Shown here one piece after another: positions 15,923-24,765 of a stretch of 64,000 bases of DNA. This stretch comes from Glaciimonas sp. GTDB taxonomy: Bacteria; Pseudomonadota; Gammaproteobacteria; Burkholderiales; Burkholderiaceae_D. The stretch lies in assembly GCA_012927625.1 (NCBI GenBank), contig JABBOV010000006.1, forward strand, positions 62,001 to 126,000, read 5' to 3'. How positions within the stretch are numbered: the first letter of the stretch is position 1; every line of letters starts with the position of its first letter. The notes under the pieces were generated by a model. It saw only the letters and a program-made list of their open reading frames with translations. It ran no database searches and was not told the origin of the DNA. Made by a program: the position numbers and the translations under genes.

Positions 15923-16258
15923 GATATTACTCCAGGAGGCCGACTGATATACAAGTCACTTTAAAGGTCGAATTAAGTCTTTTCAATGCATGCTTGCTCA
16001 CGACGGAGCACGTAGAGCCGGATGATTGTGATGAACGGAAACCGTCTATTCGCGTGGTGCTTTTTTATATAGTCCATGCTTACGCCTGAATCTGCGCAAT
16101 ACAACAAATGGGGTTACCGAGCCCCGCAATATTGATGGCGATTGTGGTCTGCATAATCGGCGCAATGCGCTTCGCTTATTGACGCCCCACTTTTAGGATA
16201 GGCGTTCACCTGGCGATTAGCGCATGCGCTAACCAAGAATGTGCAACAAATATAGGCT
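15923..16258. other. Gene-free stretch with a structured segment
   Basis: 336 bp with no credible gene. At 16006-16067 the sequence AGCAC…GTGCTTTTTT can close a long imperfect hairpin, possibly a plus-strand terminator. The piece GAGCCGGATGA with GGAAACCGTC inside it recalls the 5' half of a group II intron domain V, but the pairing 3' half is absent. A short inverted repeat follows near 16205-16230. Confidence 0.35.
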
Positions 16259-16933
16259 TTATTTCAAGCTGAACTGCATTTCGATGCCAGCCAGATCAAA
16301 CACATCGCCATCCTGCAGCGTTTGAGCGGCGCTGCCTATGGCTTGGCCGTTGACGATGGGCCGGCTGTCGCCTTCGATGTGGGTAATGGCATAGCCTTGC
16401 GCGTTGCGGGTGATAACAGCGACCTGGATGCCGGGGCGGCCGATGGTGGTGATCGCTTTGGTGATGTGCATTTCTTTGCCGCTGCTGGTGCCGCTGAGGA
16501 TTTTTAGGCTGGCTGGACGGATGTTGTCGTCGTAGACTTCCGACGGGTTGTAGACCTGCGTGTTTTGTGTGTCTTGTATGACTTGCGTTAGTGTGTTGAT
16601 GGTGTCGGTGGCATCGGAGTAATTGGCAGCGCTGTTGCCGCGCTGCGGTTCGGTCTGATATTTGATGCGGTATTTGGCCATTTCAATGACGTCGCCATTT
16701 TGCAGGAAATGTTTTTTAACGGGTTGGCCGTTGACCTGGGTGCCATTGGTGCTGCCCAGATCTTCCAAAAAAGAGTCTTCCTGTATAGTAATGATGGCGG
16801 CGTGCTGGCCGCTGATGGCAAGGTTATCGATGACTATATCGTTGCTGGGCCGGCGTCCGATGGTGATGCGCTCTTTCGAGAGCGTCATTTCCTGCAATAC
16901 CGCGCCGTCTGCCATAAGGATGATTTTGGCCAT
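16259..16933 (-). CDS. FHA domain protein (two FHA domains, second degenerate)
   Basis: A 224-aa cytoplasmic protein. Residues about 20-90 form a canonical phosphothreonine-binding FHA domain, with GRRPSNDIVID, then SGQHAAI, then DLGSTNGTQVNG. Residues about 145-220 look like a second, degenerate FHA (ITTIGRPGIQVAVI, PIVNGQAI, LQDGDVFDLAG) lacking the Ser/His pair. It is 45 bp downstream of a PP2C phosphatase gene on the same strand. The pair suggests a Ser/Thr phosphorylation circuit, but no kinase gene is in view. Partner proteins are unknown. Confidence 0.9.
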   Translation of the reverse strand: MAKIILMADGAVLQEMTLSKERITIGRRPSNDIVIDNLAISGQHAAIITIQEDSFLEDLGSTNGTQVNGQPVKKHFLQNGDVIEMAKYRIKYQTEPQRGNSAANYSDATDTINTLTQVIQDTQNTQVYNPSEVYDDNIRPASLKILSGTSSGKEMHITKAITTIGRPGIQVAVITRNAQGYAITHIEGDSRPIVNGQAIGSAAQTLQDGDVFDLAGIEMQFSLK

Positions 16934-16977
16934 GCTGTTTCTCCTGCGATCTATCTAAGTTCTTGGCATTATGCCGC

Positions 16978-17778
16978 TCAGTCGTGATTTTCGCGTATTT
17001 TCATCAAAACCACCGAAATATTATCCTGCCCGCCGTACGCATTGGCGCATGCGACCAGCTGCGCGCAAGCATGTGGCAGGCTGAACCTGTTGGCATGCAG
17101 CAGGTCGGCGATCTGCGAGTCCGACACCATTTCGGTCAAGCCGTCCGAACATAACAGGGCGATATCACCGGGTTGAACATCGTGGTCGTGCAGTTCGATT
17201 TCCACTAGCGGGCCGACGCCGAGCGCGCGAGTGATGATGTTACGACTGTTGGACAGCGCCGCCTGCTCGGGCTTAATCAGGCCGGCCGTGATTTGCTCTT
17301 GCAGCAGCGAATGGTCACGGGTCAGTTGTTGCAATATGCGCCCGCGCAGCAGGTACAGCCGCGAGTCCCCAACGTGGGCCACACTGAGCGTGTTTTCATA
17401 CTGCAACGCCAGCACTAGCGTAGTCCCCATGCCGCGGCAACCGATTTGGCTGTGGGCGGTCTGCAAAATACGGATGTTGGCCAAAATAATTGCGTCCCGA
17501 ATCCAGCCATGCAAATGCTGTCGTGCTTCGGCAGGAGCACTACAAATGTTTGCCTGGCGCAGCAGAGTCTGTTCCAGCGCTTGCTGAATAATGGTCACTG
17601 CCATGTTGCTGGCCACTTCTCCGGCCAGATGCCCACCCATGCCGTCAGCCAGCAGTGCAAAGCCACAACCCGCGCAGCCTTCACTGAAGGCGATGGCGTC
17701 TTCGTTTTGGCGGCGTACCTGGCCGACATCGGTCAAGGCGGCGAATTCAAGCTTACTGTGTGATGGCTCAGATGTCAT
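16978..17778 (-). CDS. PP2C-type serine/threonine phosphatase
   Basis: A 266-aa PPM/PP2C family phosphatase of the PrpC/Stp1 type. The metal-binding motifs are visible: VRRQNEDAI near residue 21, LLADGMGGH near residue 42, SVAHVGDSRLYLLR in the middle, LLCSDGLTEMV and the final GGQDNISVVLMKI. It dephosphorylates Ser/Thr residues in the cytoplasm and is soluble. It lies upstream of the FHA gene, probably one transcript. The intergenic region before it contains a repeat-family copy and no obvious promoter. Confidence 0.93.
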   Translation of the reverse strand: MTSEPSHSKLEFAALTDVGQVRRQNEDAIAFSEGCAGCGFALLADGMGGHLAGEVASNMAVTIIQQALEQTLLRQANICSAPAEARQHLHGWIRDAIILANIRILQTAHSQIGCRGMGTTLVLALQYENTLSVAHVGDSRLYLLRGRILQQLTRDHSLLQEQITAGLIKPEQAALSNSRNIITRALGVGPLVEIELHDHDVQPGDIALLCSDGLTEMVSDSQIADLLHANRFSLPHACAQLVACANAYGGQDNISVVLMKIRENHD

Positions 17779-18006
17779 CGTGACGGATTAGTTAAGAAGC
17801 GTTGCGGAAGACGCAATAATCTGCCAACCAGCGACTGGCTATCAATAGCGACCTATTCTGGATTGTAGGAGATACGCAAAATATTGTTGCTTATCCGTAG
17901 TGCAGGCCTGCGGTTACGACGGACCCAGTCCTTTCAGATCTGTTCACGCTCAGGTGCGCTCCACAAAATCTACTCGTATTACGTTTTGCTTTAATGAATA
18001 TTTATC

Positions 18007-18075
18007 GGGAGTATATGCATTAAATTCCACTCTACCGCATTGTTTCAATGCGCCGCAAATAATACGCATATAAGT
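18007..18075 (+). repeat. Intergenic repeat family, copy B
   Basis: GGGAGTAT at 18007 and CCGCAT at 18035; GGAG to CCGC is 27 nt. The second half folds as CGCATTG-TTT-CAATGCG. It lies downstream of sucD. Confidence 0.6.
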
Positions 18076-18130
18076 ATTACTGCCATCGCAAGATTCACCC
18101 GTAGTAAGATGCGCGGCACGCACGACACAC

Positions 18131-18157
18131 CTTACGGCTTACGGCTTACGGCTTACG
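18131..18157. repeat. Tandem heptamer repeat CTTACGG
   Basis: Three full CTTACGG units and one 6-nt partial unit in a row. Slippage at this tract would change its length; it is outside genes. Too short and spacer-free for a CRISPR. Confidence 0.8.
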
Positions 18158-18183
18158 TATATTTGCACAGCCAAAACAAAACT

Positions 18184-18199
18184 GGGAGCCGCAGCTCCC
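18184..18199 (-). terminator. Terminator of sucD
   Basis: GGGAGC-CGCA-GCTCCC stem, followed on the minus strand by AGTTTTGTTTTGG. It lies 25 bp after the sucD stop. Confidence 0.65.
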
Positions 18200-18224
18200 C
18201 GTTGTCATTTCCAACCACTATGGA

Positions 18225-19106
18225 TTACAGCATTGCCTTGAGCAAACGCGCCATTTCTGACGGGTTTTTGGTGGTCTTGATACCGCAAGCTTCCATGATA
18301 TCGAGCTTGGCTTGCGCGGTATCGGCACCGCCGGAAATCAAGGCGCCGGCGTGGCCCATGCGCTTGCCGGCAGGTGCTGTCACGCCGGCGATGAAGACCA
18401 CTACCGGCTTCTTCATGTTTTCCTTGATCCAATAGGCCGCATTGGCTTCGTCCGGGCCGCCGATCTCGCCGATCATGATGACTGCATCGGTGTCTGGATC
18501 GTCATTGAACATCTTCATGATGTCGATGTGTTTCAGGCCATTGATCGGGTCGCCGCCAATGCCGACTGCCGACGATTGGCCTAAGCCCAGTGCGGTCAGT
18601 TGGCCGACTGCTTCATAGGTCAGCGTGCCGGAGCGCGACACCACGCCAATGCGGCCTTTTTTGTGGATGTGGCCTGGCATGATTCCGATCTTGATTTCGT
18701 CCGGTGTAATCAGACCTGGGCAATTCGGCCCTAGCAGCAAAGTTTTGCTGTTGGCTTTTGCCATGCGGTCTTTCAGCACCATCATGTCGCGCACCGGGAT
18801 GCCTTCGGTGATGCAGATGGCCAGATCGAGTTCGGCTTCAACCGCTTCCCAGATCGCTGCCGCTGCGCCTGCCGGTGGTACATAGATGACGGAGACAGTA
18901 GCGCCAGTAGCGGCTTTGGCCTCGGATACGTTGGCAAAAATCGGAATGCCTTCGAAATCTTCGCCGGCTTTTTTCGGATTCACACCAGCTACAAAGCAGT
19001 TCTTGCCATTCGCGTAATCGCGGCAGCCACGGGTGTGGAACTGGCCGGTCTTACCGGTGATGCCTTGGGTAATGACTTTTGTATCTTTATTGATCAGGAT
19101 CGACAT
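18225..19106 (-). CDS. sucD: Succinyl-CoA synthetase, alpha subunit
   Basis: With SucC it converts succinyl-CoA, ADP and phosphate to succinate, CoA and ATP in the TCA cycle. 293 aa. The CoA-binding Rossmann region starts with [20 protein letters not shown]. The active-site His that is phosphorylated lies in [14 protein letters not shown], near residue 245. The ligase segment [15 protein letters not shown] is typical. It follows sucC by 21 bp, forming a two-gene operon on the minus strand that ends at the hairpin at 18184. Confidence 0.97.
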   Translation of the reverse strand: MSILINKDTKVITQGITGKTGQFHTRGCRDYANGKNCFVAGVNPKKAGEDFEGIPIFANVSEAKAATGATVSVIYVPPAGAAAAIWEAVEAELDLAICITEGIPVRDMMVLKDRMAKANSKTLLLGPNCPGLITPDEIKIGIMPGHIHKKGRIGVVSRSGTLTYEAVGQLTALGLGQSSAVGIGGDPINGLKHIDIMKMFNDDPDTDAVIMIGEIGGPDEANAAYWIKENMKKPVVVFIAGVTAPAGKRMGHAGALISGGADTAQAKLDIMEACGIKTTKNPSEMARLLKAML

Positions 19107-19127
19107 ATGGGTTCCTTTTACGATGTT

Positions 19128-20297
19128 TTATGCGTTGGCGTTGGCGGCAGCGACGGCTTGCTTGGCTGCATCTTCCATCGTATCGGCGGCGAGGATCGGC
19201 AGGCCGGATTCGGCCAGCATCTTCTTGCCGATGTCTTCGTTGGTGCCTTTCATACGCACTACCAATGGCACATTGAGCGACACTGCTTTGGCGGCCGCGA
19301 TCACGCCTTCGGCGATCACATCGCAGCGCATGATGCCGCCGAAGATGTTGACCATGATGGCTTTCAGGCCCGGGTTTCTCAGCATCAGCTTGAAGGCTTC
19401 AGTGACTTTCTCGGCTGTCGCACCACCGCCGACGTCGAGGAAGTTGGCTGGCTCGCCGCCGAACAATTTGATCGTATCCATAGTAGCCATCGCCAAGCCG
19501 GCACCGTTAACCAGGCAACCGATATTGCCGTCGAGCGAAATATAGGCCAGGTCGAATTTGGATGCTTCGACTTCGGCTGGATCTTCTTCGTCCAGATCGC
19601 GGTAAGCGACGATTTCAGGATGACGGAACAGCGCGCTATCGTCGAAGTTGAATTTGGCGTCGAGCGCAATGACCTTGCCGGAACCGGTCAGGATCAATGG
19701 ATTGATTTCAGCTAGAGAAGAGTCGGTTTCCCAGTACGCTTTGTACAAGCCTTGCAACTGTGTACGCGCATCGGCGATCGATGCTGCCGGTACGCCGATT
19801 TTGGTGGCGATATCGTCCGCTTCGGCGCCAGTCAGGCCGATACTAGGGTCGATGGCGACTTGATGGATCAATTCCGGGTGACTTGCAGCCACTTCTTCGA
19901 TATCCATCCCGCCTTCGCTGGAAGCCATCAGCACCACGCGTTGGCTGACACGGTCGGTCACCATGCTGACGTACAGCTCTTTCTGGATGTCGGCGCCTTC
20001 TTCGATCAGCAGGCGACGTACTTTCTGGCCTTCGGGGCCGGTCTGATGCGTGACCAGTTGCATGCCGAGGATCTGGTTGGCGTATTCGCGCACTTGTTCG
20101 AGCGTTTTAGCGACTTTAACGCCACCGCCCTTGCCGCGACCGCCGGCATGGATTTGCGCTTTGACGACCCATACCGGGCCGCCAAGAGTTTCAGCTGCCT
20201 TGACTGCTTCATCTACGGAATTGCACGGAATACCGCGCGGAACCGTCACTCCGAACTGGCGGAGAATTTCTTTACCCTGATACTCATGGATTTTCAT
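19128..20297 (-). CDS. sucC: Succinyl-CoA synthetase, beta subunit (ADP-forming)
   Basis: ATP-grasp nucleotide-binding subunit of the TCA-cycle enzyme, 389 aa. It starts [17 protein letters not shown] and contains [24 protein letters not shown] as [12 protein letters not shown], and [18 protein letters not shown] in the C-terminal domain. GGAT-type spacing to the first gene of the operon is normal: sucC leads and sucD follows. No 2-oxoglutarate dehydrogenase genes are nearby, as often in Burkholderiales. Confidence 0.97.
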   Translation of the reverse strand: MKIHEYQGKEILRQFGVTVPRGIPCNSVDEAVKAAETLGGPVWVVKAQIHAGGRGKGGGVKVAKTLEQVREYANQILGMQLVTHQTGPEGQKVRRLLIEEGADIQKELYVSMVTDRVSQRVVLMASSEGGMDIEEVAASHPELIHQVAIDPSIGLTGAEADDIATKIGVPAASIADARTQLQGLYKAYWETDSSLAEINPLILTGSGKVIALDAKFNFDDSALFRHPEIVAYRDLDEEDPAEVEASKFDLAYISLDGNIGCLVNGAGLAMATMDTIKLFGGEPANFLDVGGGATAEKVTEAFKLMLRNPGLKAIMVNIFGGIMRCDVIAEGVIAAAKAVSLNVPLVVRMKGTNEDIGKKMLAESGLPILAADTMEDAAKQAVAAANANA

Positions 20298-20349
20298 GCG
20301 AGCTTCCCTTCAGACGCTTAGGTATGGATAAAAACACTATGGATAAAAA

Positions 20350-20940
20350 CTAACTGGCTGAATTGCCAGAGATATCTGTGGGCGCGGAGCAGACCCAGCG
20401 CGGATAGTATTTCGCGACCGCCGGGCCATCTGTGCGCAATGCATGGCAACGGTCGAGTTGAAATGGTTTGTGGCCTTGCGAGTCGGCACCGTCGCCATCG
20501 CGGGTATCCAGCACATCCCCGGCAAACGCCTGGATTACGGCAGTCGGCAAGATCTGCGCCAGTTCCGTCAAATGGGTGCAGCCGCGCGTGCCTGACAGCA
20601 GTTGCTTGAGCTGGTGCCGAAAGCCGGACAACAGATTGAGCCCAACCATTTTCTGATAATCGGGGCCAATCGTATTGCAATAACCGGGATAAGGCACAGC
20701 ATCGGAGACTGCTTCGACCGCGATAATGTTGAACTGGGTGTCAATTGTCAGGCGCAACCAGAGTTCATGGATCGGCGTATTGGCCGGCCGCACGCCGGAG
20801 GCGAACGGGGTATCACGGGTCTTGACATCGGTAATGCAGGTGTCAATGTCCCATAGGCCATCTTCGCGTGCAAACGCTTCAATGTGAATGGCGCGCGTGT
20901 GCTTGCGGATGCGTGGGACAGCGGGTGATGAAAGGGGCAT
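20350..20940 (-). CDS. DUF2889 domain protein
   Basis: A protein of about 196 aa from ATG 20940 (MPLSSPAVPR); an alternative ATG at 20967 adds 9 residues. It has the DUF2889 pattern: RxxHTRAIHIEAFAREDGLWDID at the start, a conserved GPDYQKMVGLNLLSGFRHQL and GCTHLTELAQILPTAVIQ. Its C-terminus carries several cysteines. Such proteins are common in beta- and gammaproteobacteria and have no established function. It is 52 bp upstream of sucC on the same strand, possibly co-transcribed. Confidence 0.85.
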   Translation of the reverse strand: MPLSSPAVPRIRKHTRAIHIEAFAREDGLWDIDTCITDVKTRDTPFASGVRPANTPIHELWLRLTIDTQFNIIAVEAVSDAVPYPGYCNTIGPDYQKMVGLNLLSGFRHQLKQLLSGTRGCTHLTELAQILPTAVIQAFAGDVLDTRDGDGADSQGHKPFQLDRCHALRTDGPAVAKYYPRWVCSAPTDISGNSAS

Positions 20941-21182
20941 AGGAACCAATGCCGTATAAATCGGCAAAATTAATCAAGCCGCAATTGCGTGCGTTACCGC
21001 AGCTTCTACGGATTTGTAAGATTGCAACCGCTCTTGCGGCACTGCAATAAGAGGAAAAGTGTAGCACATTGAGACAGCGTTACAGAATAATGCTTATTAT
21101 CAGGTCGAATATTAAGTTGCCTAAAATACCGGGGTCATATCAGTATAAGGCCCGCGCATCAGCCCGCTCCAAAAACAAAAAT

Positions 21183-21470
21183 TCAAGCTTTGATCAGGGT
21201 TCTGAGAATGTCCACCAACACCACAGGCAATCGCTCGGGATGCTGCAACACCGCGTAGCGTCCGGGACCGAACACCCTGGCCAGATACTGCGGCGCCTGG
21301 CGGTCGACCGTCAGGCAAAACGGATGAATCACCACCACCGCATTCTGGCGCACCTCGACCACTTCATCGAGATAGCAGATGGCGCCTAATCGCACCGCCC
21401 GCGGTCCATACTGCCATACAGTGCCGTTATCCCGGATCAAAAAAAATCGAAAAGGCAAGCACGCAGTAAT
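21183..21470 (-). pseudogene. Truncated hypothetical reading frame
   Basis: The C-terminal 85-90 codons of the frame 21183-21650 have coding character ([20 protein letters not shown], then [20 protein letters not shown]). The upstream codons run into AT-rich sequence and then into the inverted-repeat element at 21537-21705. No family recognised. It may be the remnant of a gene cut by that element, or a small real gene; both strands are open here, so confidence is low. Confidence 0.3.
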
Positions 21471-21536
21471 CCTTGGAAAAATTATTAAAGCCTTACTAGG
21501 TAACTGATTAGGTAACTGATACGCACAAAAAATGTT

Positions 21537-21705
21537 GTCCACAAAAAGCACGAAAGTCACGGAAATACTGCATGACACCATTTTTTGCAGTTGTCTGTCA
21601 GTAGTGCAGGCCTCCGTGCCTGCAACCGATGCAGGCACGGAGGCCTGCACTACTTAGACATGGCTTGCTGTTTTTGTGACTTTCGTGTCTTTCGTGGAGA
21701 ATGCT
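21537..21705. mobile_element. MITE-like element with CCACGAAAGACAC-type inverted ends and a central perfect hairpin
   Basis: About 170 bp. The left end reads GTCCACAAAAAGCACGAAAG and the right end, in complement, CTCCACGAAAGACACGAAAG, about 80 percent alike. In between, two perfect 25-bp arms (21600-21624 and 21630-21654) with a 5-nt loop form a very stable GC-rich hairpin. No gene inside. A related element with similar ends is at 43476-43573. Confidence 0.6.
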
Positions 21706-21998
21706 TTTCCTATTTCGCATACGCACTGCGTAACACCTGTTAGGTAATTGGCATTAGTTAAAAAATTGCAATAATTTTATCTTATTGAAGACTCATACAA
21801 AATCTAGTGGCGCAGTATCCACGTAAATCTTATGAAGGGGGATTAGCTACGCATACCGTTAAAGAGATAGGTATAGAGTATTCGCATCCGAGAGGACGGC
21901 CGGCGCAATACGATGGGAACACCGAGCGCCTACCCGGCTCATTAAAAAAACGGCCGAGCGGACGCACGGCGCCCCCCGGTTGCCGCTGTGATCCAGAA
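21706..21998. other. Gene-free stretch downstream of recX
   Basis: AT-rich on the left, GC-rich near recX. A plus-strand frame starting at 21807 runs antisense through recX and is a shadow. Nothing else supported. Confidence 0.45.
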
Positions 21999-22454
21999 TT
22001 AATCGTCCCAATCGACAACGCCGCGCATGGCAGCCTGAATTGCGCCAAGGGAAAAACCGCGCTGCTGCAAGAATCGCATCTGTTTGGTGCGCTCGGCGGC
22101 GTCAGTAGCAAGGATTCCGAACTTTTTGCACCAGACCGCGCCGGCACGCGCAATCTCATCCACAGCCAGTTCCATCTTGATTTCGGTCAGTGCATCACCG
22201 CTAATGCCGTGGCTCTGCAATTCAGCGAGGATGCGGCTGTTACCGTAACGCGCCGCACGCCGTTTGATTAGAGCGTCAGAGAAGCGAGTCTGCGACAACC
22301 AGTTTTGCGCTTCCAGAAAATCCAGCAGGGCTTCGATGTCGTCGGACTCTTCTGCGTAGCGGCCAAGTTTGCGCGCCAACTCCGCACGGCTGTGCTCTCG
22401 TATAGACAAGTATCTGAGTGCGCGGGCTTTAAGACTGATTTTTAATGCGGCCAT
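21999..22454 (-). CDS. recX: Regulatory protein RecX
   Basis: Inhibits RecA filament extension and co-protease activity. 151 aa from ATG 22454 ([22 protein letters not shown]). The longer frame to 22604 runs into intergenic palindromes and is not used. Three-helix repeats typical of RecX are visible: [31 protein letters not shown] and [18 protein letters not shown]. It lies downstream of recA on the same strand, the normal arrangement. Two palindromes lie in the 180-bp spacer, which may lower recX expression relative to recA. Confidence 0.9.
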   Translation of the reverse strand: MAALKISLKARALRYLSIREHSRAELARKLGRYAEESDDIEALLDFLEAQNWLSQTRFSDALIKRRAARYGNSRILAELQSHGISGDALTEIKMELAVDEIARAGAVWCKKFGILATDAAERTKQMRFLQQRGFSLGAIQAAMRGVVDWDD

Positions 22455-22478
22455 GATCTTGAATCGGTAAAACCAGCG

Positions 22479-22548
22479 CGTAGGATGGGAGAAGCCCATC
22501 ACTTTTAAGTCGCCATCAACGCAAATGATGGGATTCACCCATCCTACG
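22479..22548. repeat. Imperfect palindrome in the recA-recX spacer
   Basis: Arms of 23 bp (22479-22501 and 22526-22548) match at 21 positions and begin CGTAGGATGGG. This resembles a widespread class of proteobacterial intergenic palindromes with a TAGGATGGGT core. Confidence 0.7.
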
Positions 22549-22571
22549 AAACTGATCAGCCTAACTAGAAT

Positions 22572-22598
22572 AGGGGCAGGTTTTGAGCCCGCCCCTAC
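22572..22598. terminator. Hairpin after recA
   Basis: TAGGGGC (22572-22578) pairs with GCCCCTA (22592-22598), with further GG/CC pairs inside. No T run follows, so it may act as an attenuator or transcript-end stabiliser between recA and recX. Confidence 0.45.
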
Positions 22599-22633
22599 GG
22601 ACAATCCTACTCTGCGGCCTGACAGATGAACAC

Positions 22634-23749
22634 TTAAGGTTGCGCAGGTGCCGCTGGTTCCACGTCCTTATCTTTGTCCTTGCCTTTATCCTTGGTTTTT
22701 GGCTTGGCTTGTGCATCTGATGCCAACGGTGGCAACTCCGGTACGCCTAGTGATGTGCGTACCTTGTTCTCGATTTCACGCGAAAGTTCGGGCCGCTCTT
22801 TCAGGTAAGTGCGAGCATTGTCCTTGCCCTGTCCGATGCGCTCGCCGTTATAACTGTACCAGGAACCGCTCTTTTCAACGATCTTGGCATCGGCGCCGAG
22901 ATCGAGAATTTCACCTTCACGTGAGATGCCTTCTCCATACAGAATATCGAAGTGTGCTTCCCTGAACGGCGGTGCAATTTTGTTTTTGACGACTTTGACG
23001 CGGGTTTCGTTGCCGATGACTTCGTCGCCGGACTTGATCGATCCGATGCGGCGGATGTCTAGCCGTACCGATGCGTAAAATTTAAGCGCATTGCCACCGG
23101 TCGTGGTTTCAGGATTGCCAAACATGACACCGATCTTCATGCGAATCTGGTTGATGAAAATCACCAGCGTATTGGTGCGGTTGATACTACCAGTGAGCTT
23201 ACGCAGCGCCTGCGACATCAGCCGCGCCTGCAGGCCTGGCAGAGAATCACCCATGTCGCCTTCGATTTCGGCACGCGGCGTAAGTGCAGCCACGGAATCG
23301 ATGACAATCAGGTCAACACTGCCGGAGCGCACAAGTGCATCGGTAATTTCAAGCGCCTGTTCACCGGTATCCGGTTGTGAAATCAACAGATCCGACAGGT
23401 TGATGCCCAGTTTTCTGGCATACCCGACATCCAGCGCGTGCTCGGCATCGATGAAGGCACAGGTACCGCCGAGTTTTTGCATTTCTGCAATGACTTGCAG
23501 GGTTAGCGTGGTTTTACCGGAAGATTCCGGCCCGTAAATCTCGACCACGCGGCCGCGTGGCAAACCGCCGACACCCAGTGCAATATCCAGGCCGAGCGAG
23601 CCGGTCGAGACTACTTGCACCTCTTCGACCACCGCGCCATCTTCCATGCGCATGACCGAACCCTTGCCAAACTGTTTCTCGATCTGGGCCAATGCGGCAG
23701 CGAGGGCTTTGCTTTTATCTGTAACGGGAGCGGCTTTCTTGTCGTCCAT
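22634..23749 (-). CDS. recA: Recombinase RecA
   Basis: DNA strand-exchange ATPase and SOS co-protease, 371 aa. Walker A GPESSGKT is at residues 73-80, Walker [13 protein letters not shown] is in the core, and the L2/MAW region [20 protein letters not shown] is intact. The C-terminal tail is longer than in Escherichia coli and rich in Lys/Asp ([15 protein letters not shown]). It is followed by recX. A perfect LexA-type box (23832-23847) lies 83 bp upstream of the start. Confidence 0.98.
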   Translation of the reverse strand: MDDKKAAPVTDKSKALAAALAQIEKQFGKGSVMRMEDGAVVEEVQVVSTGSLGLDIALGVGGLPRGRVVEIYGPESSGKTTLTLQVIAEMQKLGGTCAFIDAEHALDVGYARKLGINLSDLLISQPDTGEQALEITDALVRSGSVDLIVIDSVAALTPRAEIEGDMGDSLPGLQARLMSQALRKLTGSINRTNTLVIFINQIRMKIGVMFGNPETTTGGNALKFYASVRLDIRRIGSIKSGDEVIGNETRVKVVKNKIAPPFREAHFDILYGEGISREGEILDLGADAKIVEKSGSWYSYNGERIGQGKDNARTYLKERPELSREIENKVRTSLGVPELPPLASDAQAKPKTKDKGKDKDKDVEPAAPAQP

Positions 23750-23831
23750 AAGTTTCTTTCAACAGTGAGAGTGCGATTGCAGCGCACGGTATTCGCGGTA
23801 ATAGTCGAGTTGAATTGCGTTGCAAATAGTA

Positions 23832-23847
23832 CTGTATAAAAAAACAG
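23832..23847. promoter_or_regulatory. LexA box of recA
   Basis: CTG-TATAAAAAAA-CAG, the CTG-N10-CAG consensus with an A/T-only centre, inside a longer near-palindrome (TACTGTATAAAAAAACAGTA). It is the expected SOS operator of recA on the minus strand. The rest of 23750-24026 shows nothing else recognisable. Confidence 0.88.
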
Positions 23848-24026
23848 TACAAATTGCAAGTAAATTTCGATCCCAGCAATCATACTTGAAACCGGAAGCC
23901 CTCTGCGCCTTGCTGCCGGGTTTGAAACGCAATAAACTACAAGCCATATCCGGCGAGCATCATGGCGTTCATTTTCGCTGCGGCCCGCTCATGTTCCTAG
24001 TTACTTTTTGATGACTTATTAAAACC

Positions 24027-24746
24027 ATGCGTATCTTGCTTGCAGAAGACGACAGTGTGCTCGCCGACGGTCTGACCCGTTCTTTGCGTCAGGCCGGCTA
24101 TGCGACCGATTACGTGCAAAACGGCCTGGAAGCCGATTCTGCCTTGTCCACCCAGGATTTCGATCTGCTGATTCTGGATCTCGGCTTGCCCAAGATGCCG
24201 GGCCTGGAAGTGCTGCGGCGTCTGCGGGCCCGCAATTCGCATTTGCCGGTATTGATCTTGACCGCTGCCGATTCGATTGAGCAGCGCGTCAAAGGACTTG
24301 ATCTGGGAGCTGACGATTACATGGCCAAACCGTTCGCACTGTCCGAACTGGAAGCCCGGGTGCGCGCGCTCACACGACGCGGCGCCGGCGGCGGCCCGAC
24401 TGTCATCAAACACGGCCCGCTGACCTATGACCAGGTTGGCCGCACTGCCTACATCGATACGCAAATGCTGGATCTTTCCGCGCGTGAACTCGGTTTGCTG
24501 GAAGTGCTGCTGCAGCGCACCGGCCGCCTGGTTTCCAAGGATCAGTTGGTGGATCATCTGTGCGAATGGGGCGAGGAAGTCAGCAATAACGCGATTGAAG
24601 TCTATGTACATCGCCTGCGCAAAAAAATCGAGATCGGCGGAGTGCGCATCGTAACGGTGCGCGGCATCGGCTACTGCCTTGAAAAATTCCCTGATGCGCC
24701 GGCCGGCAATACCTCTGGGCCCGCCACTGCACCGATGCCGCGCTAG
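24027..24746 (+). CDS. OmpR-family response regulator (QseB/TctD-like)
   Basis: A 239-aa DNA-binding response regulator. The receiver domain has the acidic pair EDD at residues 7-9, the phospho-acceptor Asp51 (LLILDLGLPKMPG) and the KP motif near residue 101 (YMAKPFAL). The winged-helix effector follows, from about residue 130 (LDLSARELGLLEVLL; VSNNAIEVYVHRLRKKI). The cognate sensor kinase starts 20 bp downstream, so the two form an operon. The next genes encode a two-subunit sodium symporter, which may be its target, as TctDE-type systems control organic acid uptake. That link is an inference. Confidence 0.93.
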   Translation: MRILLAEDDSVLADGLTRSLRQAGYATDYVQNGLEADSALSTQDFDLLILDLGLPKMPGLEVLRRLRARNSHLPVLILTAADSIEQRVKGLDLGADDYMAKPFALSELEARVRALTRRGAGGGPTVIKHGPLTYDQVGRTAYIDTQMLDLSARELGLLEVLLQRTGRLVSKDQLVDHLCEWGEEVSNNAIEVYVHRLRKKIEIGGVRIVTVRGIGYCLEKFPDAPAGNTSGPATAPMPR

Positions 24747-24765
24747 AATCAGTCGTGAGCCAGTC

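Larger units (their letters stand above)
17779..18183. other. Gene-free stretch between the PP2C gene and sucD
   Basis: About 400 bp with no credible protein. It holds repeat-family copy B (18007-18075) and the heptamer tandem repeat at 18131-18157. Confidence 0.5.

Noticed and set aside
18131-18157. Possible CRISPR from the repeated CTTACGG
   Set aside because: Units of 7 bp with no spacers; it is a simple tandem repeat.
21807-22271. 154-codon plus-strand frame overlapping recX
   Set aside because: More than half is antisense to recX, and the remainder shows no recognisable domain.
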